DNA from: a virus
Length of the DNA: 22,071 nt
Reading direction: 5' to 3' (one strand)
Virus record (IMG/VR): IMGVR_UViG_3300027771_000120
Span: 1-22,071 of that record
The notes under the pieces were generated by a model. It did not search any database. It saw only the letters and a program-made list of their open reading frames with translations, and was not told the DNA's origin. A program made the translations under genes and the position numbers. Of this stretch, positions 14,293 to 18,520 are shown one piece after another. Every line of letters starts with the position of its first letter. The first letter of the stretch is position 1.

Positions 14293-15188
14293 TAGTTAAC
14301 TCCTTCAATTAGTTCTTTGTCCGATAGCTCGACGATTGCTTTTCTGAAGCTATTACCCTGCGTAGAGCAGTGATAGCCCTGAGCATAAGTACGCCCACGC
14401 TTATCGACACGATGCGTTAGCCAGAACTCGTTGCCGTGCTGTACTAAGTCACGGTAGACTTCATAGCTCTTCTTAACGAAGGTCATCCACTGTTCTTTCT
14501 TAACTGGATCAGTGAATTCTTTCTTAGGTTCTTCACTAAACGTCTTTAGTAGATGTACGTTCAGACTTAGTGGCACTTGGTTAAACTTATTAATGGAATC
14601 TAAGCAGATGTTCTCAGTATGAAAGTTACCTTTACCTAGAATCATGCTTTCACGCTTCGTGAGATACCCACTATCATGGTTAGTACGAATATCAAGAGGT
14701 GGACAGATCATTGGTGGCAGGTACATGGTCTGTTCAATGAACTTGGTGATCTTCTCGTCTAACTCAAAGGTAGATACCAAGTAGATAGACCCGTGATCTG
14801 TATTCTTGTACAAATCATAGACATCTAATGAAACTAACGTAGCTAATAGCTCTGCTGCTATCTTGGCTCCATCGCCCTTGTCAGTCATACCTATAACTGA
14901 AGCAACTTCACCTACAACAGATGTGTATAGCTCAGGCTTCTGCTTACGCAACGTGACCAAAATGATGTCCTCAACCGTCATAACAAGATCACGGTTCAAC
15001 ATAAAGTCAGCTATACGTTTATTCTTACTCTTATAGTAAGACTGGTTTGCGTAAAACTTTATTAGACTTACTGCGTCTACTATCTTTGCCTGCAATTCGG
15101 TAGAGTTTAGAAGTGAGTCTTTCAGATATGTCCTGATGTACTTCTTGCTGTACATGTACTCCGTTTGTCTTTGGTTTTCTACAAACAT
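14292..15188 (-). CDS. Single-subunit RNA polymerase, N-terminal subunit (N4 RNAPII gp15 type)
   Basis: 298 residues from the ATG at 15188, which has GGAG 7 nt upstream; a GTG at 15209 would add seven. The last 40 residues hold HRVDKRGRTYAQGYHCSTQG then NSFRK, the T7 RNAP motif WRGRVYA...NPQGNDMTK. The protein then stops, at exactly the place where RNAP2 begins in the T7 alignment. The rest corresponds to the N-terminal and thumb parts of T7 RNAP. N4 RNAPII is a heterodimer split at this point and works with accessory early proteins on single-stranded promoters. The true N-terminus is uncertain: a strongly initiated overlapping frame starts at 15249 (see separate entry). Confidence 0.9.
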   Translation of the reverse strand: MFVENQRQTEYMYSKKYIRTYLKDSLLNSTELQAKIVDAVSLIKFYANQSYYKSKNKRIADFMLNRDLVMTVEDIILVTLRKQKPELYTSVVGEVASVIGMTDKGDGAKIAAELLATLVSLDVYDLYKNTDHGSIYLVSTFELDEKITKFIEQTMYLPPMICPPLDIRTNHDSGYLTKRESMILGKGNFHTENICLDSINKFNQVPLSLNVHLLKTFSEEPKKEFTDPVKKEQWMTFVKKSYEVYRDLVQHGNEFWLTHRVDKRGRTYAQGYHCSTQGNSFRKAIVELSDKELIEGVN

Positions 15189-15249
15189 AAGGGTTCTCCC
15201 ACTCTTCACGTTGATACTGGATTTCTTGCAAGTAACTACTATCTTCCAT
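15031..15249 (-). other. Overlapping reading frame at the 5' end of RNAP subunit 1
   Basis: The ATG at 15249 has a strong AGGAG 6 nt upstream and opens a 72-codon frame (MEDSSYLQEIQYQREEWENP...) that runs across the beginning of the RNAP1 gene in another frame. Its first 20 residues look like the N-terminal helix of T7-type polymerases (LQxExxYQREEWEN), whereas its later part (SKLYRIAGKDSRRSKSNK) looks like shadow coding. A +1 shift between about 15210 and 15160 would join it to RNAP1 and give a polymerase subunit about 20 residues longer. Either a programmed shift, a sequencing/assembly indel, or a short leader peptide would explain this. Confidence 0.45.
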
Positions 15250-15261
15250 CACTCACTCCTG

Positions 15262-15276
15262 GTTGCCGGAGGCAAC
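15262..15276 (-). promoter_or_regulatory. GGA-loop hairpin just upstream of RNAP subunit 1
   Basis: Plus strand GTTGCC-GGA-GGCAAC: perfect 6-bp stem plus a G-T closing pair, GGA loop. Third copy of the CC-GGA-GG core, with flanks different from the other two yet still pairing. The N4 geometry would place the start at 15258 on a template C, 9 nt before the ATG at 15249 and within its ribosome site, which would favour the internal start at 15188. Confidence 0.5.
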
Positions 15277-15412
15277 TATCTAAAAGCTATGCGTAAAGCG
15301 CTTTATAAATAATGTACTCAAGTCGTTTCTCTTCGGCTTGCATGTAGTCACTAAATTGCTTACGTTCTTCTGCTGTCATGTGGTGCTCCTAGTCGGTAGT
15401 AACTATCTAAAA
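15274..15412. repeat. Direct repeat AACTATCTAAAA flanking the 30-residue gene
   Basis: Identical 12-mers at 15274-15285 and 15401-15412. Each follows a CTCCT (leftward SD) and an intervening imperfect or perfect hairpin region: GGTTGCC-GGA-GGCAACT in the first, a decayed AGTCGGTAGT in the second. This looks like a duplicated promoter/leader unit with the second copy degenerated. Confidence 0.55.
15287..15379 (-). CDS. Very small protein, 30 aa
   Basis: MTAEERKQFSDYMQAEEKRL then EYIIYKALYA. Strong SD (AGGAG, 7 nt from the ATG at 15379). A single amphipathic, highly charged helix. It lies between the terminator at 15404-15437 and the RNAP1 hairpin. The good ribosome site and lack of other content in this gap support it as a real gene, but its length keeps confidence moderate. 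Confidence 0.55.
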   Translation of the reverse strand: MTAEERKQFSDYMQAEEKRLEYIIYKALYA

Positions 15413-15437
15413 AAACTAAAGGGAGCCTATGGCTCCC
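15404..15437 (-). terminator. Intrinsic terminator after the 81-residue early gene
   Basis: On the leftward strand the stem GGGAGCC / GGCTCCC (7 bp, 3-nt loop ATA) is followed by TTTAGTTTTTTTAG. It begins 10 nt beyond the stop codon of the gene at 15448-15693. A strong intrinsic terminator that would separate the first early genes from the RNAP1 unit. Confidence 0.88.
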
Positions 15438-15447
15438 CTTATGGTGA

Positions 15448-15693
15448 TTATGCGAATGAAAGTTTCTCTTCACTCTCAGACATGACATTTACGTCAATTA
15501 CAAGCTGAGCTTTTTCTAGCTCGTCTTTATTTTCAATAAGAAAGGCATGTAATTCCTTATTGCCATATAAAGGGATACCACCAATCTGCTTTTCACCATT
15601 CTTCAACTTAATAGATACGTTGAACCAGGCATCAGCCTTATTAGAATTCATGTTAGAAACGTTATTTACGCGACGGTTTAGCATGTTAGCCAT
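15448..15693 (-). CDS. Conserved small early protein, 81 aa
   Basis: MANMLNRRVNNVSNMNSNKA, then the distinctive segment DAWFNVSIKLKNGEKQIGGI followed by PLYGNKELHAFLIENK. I recall this W-x-N-V-S ... I-G-G-I-P-L-Y pattern from other phage proteins without a function. The strand-rich centre with a later helix might be an OB-like or small beta fold; a single-stranded-DNA or RNAP accessory role, like the N4 early activators, is conceivable but unproven. AGGAG lies about 8 nt before the ATG. Its own leader (hairpin at 15741-15761) and own terminator make it a one-gene transcription unit. Confidence 0.8.
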   Translation of the reverse strand: MANMLNRRVNNVSNMNSNKADAWFNVSIKLKNGEKQIGGIPLYGNKELHAFLIENKDELEKAQLVIDVNVMSESEEKLSFA

Positions 15694-15740
15694 GATTACT
15701 TCTCCTGAAGTTTAATTATATTAATTGGGATTCGATTGCC

Positions 15741-15761
15741 CCACACACCAACGCCAGTTGG
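15741..15761 (-). promoter_or_regulatory. GCCA-loop hairpin repeat A, candidate early promoter
   Basis: Plus strand CC-A-N9-GCCA with a 5-bp stem CCAAC/GTTGG around GCCA. Same register as the copies at 16757 and 17094. The CC is 49 nt from the ATG at 15693; repeat B has the same 49-nt distance to its gene. Confidence 0.5.
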
Positions 15762-15978
15762 CCCTTAGTTGTTAGACTTATGTCTAATGGATGGGAGTAA
15801 GGTTAATGAGTAAAGTGTGTTGCGTTTTGCGCAACGTGTATGTCTGTGAGTGTGTAGTGTGTGACCAGATTTGAAGGGAATTTAGTATATCGACCACTAA
15901 CCACTAAATGAGTGATATCTAGGAAGTTAGTATCACGGTTCGTACTATGTACGGCATAAGCTATCTAAGGGCGTTTAA

Positions 15979-16002
15979 GGCAACCCCATAGCTGAGGTTA
16001 CC
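15979..16002 (-). terminator. Weak hairpin after the 46-residue Cys-rich gene
   Basis: GGCAACC pairs with GGTTACC (7 bp with one C-A mismatch) across a 10-nt loop, 9 nt beyond the stop of the gene at 16011-16151. The leftward T-tract is short (TTAAA), so this may be only a weak terminator. Confidence 0.35.
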
Positions 16003-16010
16003 TAATACTT

Positions 16011-16151
16011 CTACTGCTCTTCATAGGTACAGTACACTGGCCCAGCGTCAGGCTCTAGGTAGTCTAGCTTTACCTCATCTGCATACTCACAATGAAGTAC
16101 AGCAGTGTAGCCATCACCGTGCATTGTTCCACCACAACTCTCACAACTCAT
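16011..16151 (-). CDS. Small Cys/His protein, probable zinc binder, 46 aa
   Basis: MSCESCGGTMHGDGYTAVLH, then CEYADE ... PVYCTYEEQ. Cysteines at 3, 6, 21 and 41 with His 11 and 20 give a CxxC...HC...C arrangement that could hold one zinc. The CxxCGxxMHGDGYT start recurs in small phage proteins of unknown role. Strong SD (AGGAG, 8 nt) and a 4-nt ATGA overlap with the upstream membrane protein gene. Acidic C-terminal half. Function unknown. Confidence 0.75.
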   Translation of the reverse strand: MSCESCGGTMHGDGYTAVLHCEYADEVKLDYLEPDAGPVYCTYEEQ

Positions 16152-16318
16152 ACCCTTCTCCTTACTGCACTCAGACGAGTACGTCTACTGTTAGTAATAG
16201 GTACACGATGTACCCACATATGATGTACACCTGACACTGCAAGTAGTACGAATGGCAATGCCATAGCGTAGCCTAGCGGTGTACTTGCTAGCGCTACTAA
16301 TAGTTCTAAATCAGACAT
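16148..16318 (-). CDS. Small single-pass membrane protein, 56 aa
   Basis: Starts MSDLELLVALASTPLGYAMA at the ATG at 16318, preceded by AGGA about 8 nt upstream. One long hydrophobic helix (about residues 6-36) is followed by a His pair and a strongly basic tail (HRVPITNSRRTRLSAVRRRV). The positive tail predicts N-out/C-in orientation in the inner membrane. It overlaps the upstream 68-residue gene by 13 nt and the downstream Cys-rich gene by 4 nt. Early membrane proteins of phages often act on host physiology or superinfection; nothing specific shows which. Confidence 0.7.
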   Translation of the reverse strand: MSDLELLVALASTPLGYAMALPFVLLAVSGVHHMWVHRVPITNSRRTRLSAVRRRV

Positions 16319-16512
16319 TGTGAATATCCTTGTACCCAACCACGTTGAATAAAGCTATTCCATACCTTACGAGCTTCAACTCGTGAACAGGTATAGTCTT
16401 CGTCACACCAGTCACCTTCTACGTCTTCTCTAATAAATACAGAGTCACCAGTAACAACGAACTCTTGAGAGTACATCTGGCATTCTGCGTGTACTAATGT
16501 ATATGTGGTCAT
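16306..16512 (-). CDS. Small early protein, 68 aa
   Basis: Start at the ATG at 16512 because AGGAGG lies 6 nt upstream. MTTYTLVHAECQMYSQEFVV..., an acidic centre with CDEDYTC, and a C-terminal helix VEARKVWNSFIQRGWVQGY. The EARxxWxxxxxxGW ending recurs in small early phage proteins of unknown role. Four cysteines but no clear CxxC pair. First gene of a three-gene overlapping set (16512-16011). Confidence 0.72.
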   Translation of the reverse strand: MTTYTLVHAECQMYSQEFVVTGDSVFIREDVEGDWCDEDYTCSRVEARKVWNSFIQRGWVQGYSQCLI

Positions 16513-16583
16513 ATTGACCCTCCTGAACGTACACGCTACCCACACCAGTTAGGATGTAGGTAACATATCGTTAATGTTAAATG

Positions 16584-16709
16584 TTAAATAGAATCAAGTA
16601 CTTGAGAGATATCAACTTGAATATCTTCTATTTCATAGACAGAGGTGAACTGATCTACATAGTCTAGGTAGTCCAAGGTGTGTTCAGCGTTAATGTAATC
16701 TGTAAGCAT
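16584..16709 (-). CDS. Very small acidic protein, 41 aa
   Basis: MLTDYINAEHTLDYLDYVDQ ... ending VDISQVLDSI. Strong SD (AGGAG, 7 nt from the ATG). Very acidic (about ten Asp/Glu, one basic Lys/Arg absent) and aromatic-rich; such small acidic early proteins can mimic DNA or bind host enzymes, but that is speculation. Repeat B of the GCCA hairpin family lies 49 nt upstream. After its stop there is a TTAACAT tandem (16565-16588 region). Confidence 0.65.
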   Translation of the reverse strand: MLTDYINAEHTLDYLDYVDQFTSVYEIEDIQVDISQVLDSI

Positions 16710-16756
16710 GAGAGCTCTCCTGTTATGAGTGTGGCATACGGTTAAGTCCGTACATC

Positions 16757-16776
16757 CCACCCACTAGCGCCAGCTA
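16757..16776 (-). promoter_or_regulatory. GCCA-loop hairpin repeat B, candidate early promoter
   Basis: Plus strand CC (16757-16758)-A-N9-GCCA (16769-16772), with TAGC/GCTA pairing around GCCA. It shares the run CTAGCGCCAGCT with repeat C apart from one base. Located 49 nt before the ATG at 16709. Confidence 0.5.
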
Positions 16777-16812
16777 TAGCTCTATCTTCCTTACGATCTA
16801 TCTATCTCGTTT

Positions 16813-16832
16813 TGTGTGTGTGTGTGTGTGTG
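16813..16832. repeat. (TG)10 dinucleotide repeat
   Basis: Ten uninterrupted TG units in the non-coding gap between the first two early genes. Dinucleotide tracts of this length are rare in compact phage genomes and are prone to slippage; it may affect DNA conformation near the early promoters. It lies between the terminator at 16845 and repeat B. Confidence 0.9.
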
Positions 16833-16844
16833 TTCTCTTAGGGC

Positions 16845-16880
16845 TAAAAGAAATACCCCCAACCTTGCGGTTAGGGGAAT
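16845..16880 (-). terminator. Intrinsic terminator after the first early gene
   Basis: On the leftward strand CCCC-T-AACC pairs with GGTT-G-GGGG around a GCAA loop (one mismatch), followed by TATTTCTTTTAG. It starts 4-7 nt beyond the stop of the 56-residue gene. A one-gene transcription unit with its own hairpin promoter candidate and its own terminator. Confidence 0.75.
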
Positions 16881-16883
16881 AGG

Positions 16884-17054
16884 TTAGACCTCGATGGCCT
16901 TGGTCTTAAGTGCGGCTTCACGTTCCTCGTCACGGAACCGAAGAGCTGCGTCTTCTGCTGTTTCCATGATGGCATCAATGGTATTGATAGCACGATCAAA
17001 CAAGCCTAGAGTCTTGATGATTGAGTTGAATAGTTTTGAGATTGCTTCGCGCAT
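16884..17054 (-). CDS. First leftward early gene, 56-aa helical protein
   Basis: MREAISKLFNSIIKTLGLFD followed by RAINTIDAIMETAEDAALRF and a charged end. An amphipathic start (possibly membrane-associating) then long helices with acidic and basic patches. AGGAG lies about 9 nt before the ATG at 17054. It is the outermost leftward gene before the divergent gap and therefore likely among the first genes to enter the cell and be transcribed. I recall similar small helical early proteins in N4-like phages, with no function known. Confidence 0.75.
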   Translation of the reverse strand: MREAISKLFNSIIKTLGLFDRAINTIDAIMETAEDAALRFRDEEREAALKTKAIEV

Positions 17055-17081
17055 AGTATGTACTCCTGATTATATTTAGAC

Positions 17082-17091
17082 GGGGGCCCCC
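17082..17091. repeat. GGGGGCCCCC palindrome
   Basis: Perfect 10-bp GC-only palindrome, directly beside repeat C and 27 nt before the first early gene. It is the most GC-rich spot in an otherwise AT-rich gap. With the start predicted from repeat C it would fall in the 5' leader of the first early transcript. Confidence 0.7.
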
Positions 17092-17093
17092 AT

Positions 17094-17112
17094 CCATTCA
17101 TTAGCGCCAGCT
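17094..17112 (-). promoter_or_regulatory. GCCA-loop hairpin repeat C, candidate early promoter
   Basis: Plus strand CC (17094-17095)-A-N9-GCCA (17106-17109). Same register as repeats A and B, but with only a 3-bp AGC/GCT stem. The sequence CATCCA at its 5' side is also the start region I recall for the N4 P2 template strand. Located about 40 nt before the ATG at 17054. Confidence 0.45.
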
Positions 17113-17300
17113 TTTAGTATAGGGGGGGGTATTCCGATTTAGTTGCAGTTAGTACTACAGTAATGAATCGGTACCTAAATTATATAATTCCAATAAACCT
17201 GCGAATCAGTTCCTATTTTATTATTTTCTAAATAACCTGAATAACTTTCTAAATAATAATTATTAAAATAATAATAATAATATTTACTTTTCTATAGGCG

Positions 17301-17360
17301 AAAAAAAGCCCACTCGAAGAGCAGTATTGTCGTAGACAATTCTGACTAGTAGAAGTGGGC
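17301..17360 (-). other. 53-nt multi-branched inverted repeat with A7/T7 tract
   Basis: Outer stem GCCCACT (17308-17314) / AGTGGGC (17354-17360). Inside, ATTGTC-GTA-GACAAT (17326-17340) is a perfect 6-bp stem with a 3-nt loop, extended by CAG/CTG across a T-T mismatch. CTC-GAA-GAG (17313-17321) and the palindrome ACTAGT (17345-17350) offer further arms. On the leftward strand the element ends in T7, so it can act as an intrinsic terminator or the end of a small RNA. It could equally work as DNA at the genome ends. Confidence 0.65.
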
Positions 17361-17502
17361 AAAGGTCTTACTAAAACGAACGTGTACCAGTTGGTAAATG
17401 CCAACTAGATTTAACTATAGTGATGTTTAAATTAAAATCAACTTTTATTTCAATGACTTATCACGTATATTAAGCCGATACACTAACTGATCTGGAGTCC
17501 CT

Positions 17503-18192
17503 ATGGACACTCTTACCTTAGATCAGTTTAAGCAAGCCCTTCCTGCCCACGTTAAGAAAAACGTTAATCAAGAAATCATAGATAATGTTAATAGTTTAAT
17601 CAGTGAACCTGAAATGCGTGAAGCATATCGGGATAATTTGATTAGTTATACGCACGTGTTGAAGAATGGTAAGTTTAAACTGAGTAATTATTTAGACGCT
17701 GTGCGTTACGTTAGTTATAAACTAATGGGCAGTACTAATATTGATTCATATTCAAAAGCCTTTCCTGAAAAGATTACTAAATTCCAGCACCAAGGCGTAG
17801 CTAGTAAAGATATTGCTAGTTATGTGACTGCGTTTAATAAATCCAAGCTAGTTAATCTTATATTAGAGCAGAGCTTGGTTCCTTCTTGGGTATTAAACCA
17901 AGACTTATATCAGAGCGCTTTAAATACGCAGGCGGATCTTATGCTGTCAGCAAGGTCTGAGAAGGTTAGAAGTGACGCAGCGAACTCCCTACTTAGCCAC
18001 CTGAAGCAACCTGAAACCCAGAAGATTGAATTGGACATTGGGATGAAAGAAGACAGCTCTATTAATGCGCTAAGGGCATCGACTATGGAACTAGTAGCCC
18101 AGCAGAAGATGATGTTAAAAGCCGGTGCTATGCACGCACAGGAAGTAGCGCACAGTAAGTTAATTATAGATGCTGAATTTAAGGAAGTGTAA
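17503..18192 (+). CDS. Putative terminase small subunit (N4 gp69 position)
   Basis: 229 residues, the first rightward gene, with GGAG 5 nt before the ATG. Mostly helical; a central segment (KLSNYLDAVRYVSYKLMGST) and a later long helix (DLMLSARSEKVRSDAANSLL, SHLKQPETQKIELDIGM) are typical of the terminase-associated proteins encoded upstream of terL in N4-like and related phages. The motif LMxxARSxKVRxxAAxxLLxHLKxP with a following I-x-L-D-I strand is what I recall from small terminase-like proteins in marine phages. The role (recognition of packaging sites and loading of the large subunit) is inferred from position and pattern, not from a diagnostic motif. Confidence 0.7.
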   Translation: MDTLTLDQFKQALPAHVKKNVNQEIIDNVNSLISEPEMREAYRDNLISYTHVLKNGKFKLSNYLDAVRYVSYKLMGSTNIDSYSKAFPEKITKFQHQGVASKDIASYVTAFNKSKLVNLILEQSLVPSWVLNQDLYQSALNTQADLMLSARSEKVRSDAANSLLSHLKQPETQKIELDIGMKEDSSINALRASTMELVAQQKMMLKAGAMHAQEVAHSKLIIDAEFKEV

Positions 18193-18395
18193 TGGGTGTA
18201 ATTAATTGGGTTATCACCCTGTGGGACATGCCAAGAGAATACCATGAGCACCCTGTTGCGGTGAGAGCTGCACGCTATCCTGGCGGCGCGGTGCGTATAC
18301 AAGGGGAATACATCTGGAGCGAGGGGTTAAACAACGGAAGTACGTGGAAAGACCTCCCGCTAGTGAACGTAGACAAAGACGGAACAGAGATTTAA
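18192..18395 (+). CDS. Hypothetical protein, 67 aa, in terminase operon
   Basis: MGVINWVITLWDMPREYHEH ... ending LVNVDKDGTEI. Its ATG overlaps the stop of the upstream gene (TAATG), implying coupled translation. Trp-rich N-terminus, a Tyr/Gly-rich beta-like centre (ARYPGGAVRIQGEYIW) and an acidic tail. No membrane helix or known domain. Late expression with the packaging genes is inferred from context. Confidence 0.7.
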   Translation: MGVINWVITLWDMPREYHEHPVAVRAARYPGGAVRIQGEYIWSEGLNNGSTWKDLPLVNVDKDGTEI

Positions 18396-18397
18396 CT

Positions 18398-18520
18398 ATG
18401 ACCGGATTGACAGAAAGCTTACTGAATATGTTCCTTGTGTTAGGTATTTTGGTTTACATAATTGACATACTTTCTAGTGTTAGTTTTAGTACTGGCGAAG
18501 AGGATGAAGATGAGTTATGA
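18398..18520 (+). CDS. Small membrane protein with acidic tail, 40 aa
   Basis: MTGLTESLLNMFLVLGILVY then IIDILSSVSF and the tail STGEEDEDEL. One hydrophobic helix (about residues 8-30) followed by a short, very acidic C-terminus. It starts 2 nt after the preceding stop codon, lacks an obvious SD, and overlaps the start of terL by 11 nt. The size and layout would suit a small holin-like or scaffold/membrane-tether peptide, but no family is recognised. Confidence 0.55.
   Translation: MTGLTESLLNMFLVLGILVYIIDILSSVSFSTGEEDEDEL

Larger units (their letters stand above)
15694..16010. other. 317-nt non-coding leader rich in hairpins
   Basis: No open frame with a ribosome site is seen on either strand. 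It holds, right to left: an imperfect stem at 15979-16002; a 5-bp stem with 3-nt loop (CGTAC-TAT-GTACG, about 15939-15951); CCACTAACCACTAA tandem copies; a GTTGCG/CGCAAC stem (about 15819-15835); TTAGAC-TTAT-GTCTAA (about 15772-15787); and the CCAAC-GCCA-GTTGG hairpin at 15748-15761. The dense succession of small hairpins suggests a regulatory leader or remnants of early promoters. Confidence 0.6.
17055..17502. other. 448-nt divergent intergenic region, probable genome-end junction
   Basis: No gene is seen on either strand. From left to right it holds a 10-bp GC palindrome (17082-17091), repeat C of the hairpin family, a G8 run (17122-17129), an A/T-dominated stretch (about 17170-17297), a structured inverted repeat preceded by A7 (17301-17360), and a 6-bp stem AGTTGG/CCAACT (17389-17406). 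A possible -10 box TATATT lies at 17466-17471 without a convincing -35. N4-like genomes are linear with direct terminal repeats and have early genes reading inward from one end and late genes inward from the other. In a circularised map the ends would meet in a gap like this. Confidence 0.55.

Noticed and set aside
15729-15745. The leftward strand reads GGGGCAATCGAATCCC, like a tRNA T-arm
   Set aside because: The 5-bp T-stem does not pair around the 7-nt loop, and no acceptor, D or anticodon arms fit upstream; chance resemblance.
15939-15951. CGTAC-TAT-GTACG, 5-bp stem with 3-nt loop and A at the loop centre, considered as a virion-RNAP promoter
   Set aside because: No leftward gene begins within about 240 nt and its core matches neither family; left as part of the non-coding leader.
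16539-16557. CC-A-N8-AGG sequence upstream of the gene at 16512 considered as a further early promoter hairpin
   Set aside because: The possible stem has a bulge and a 5-nt loop and fits neither hairpin family cleanly; noted only as a possible degenerate copy.
17308-17360. 7-bp outer stem with inner arms considered as a tRNA
   Set aside because: Only 53 nt long, no TTCRA loop, no standard 5-bp anticodon stem with 7-nt loop; treated as a structured element instead.
17503-17550. Clear sigma70 promoter for the rightward late genes
   Set aside because: A TATATT at 17466 exists but the -35 region (TTTTAT) is too poor to claim; not listed as a promoter.
17910-18302. 130-codon leftward open frame opposite the putative small terminase
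   Set aside because: Antisense shadow; no ribosome site, isolated from the leftward operons, composition unlike real genes here.
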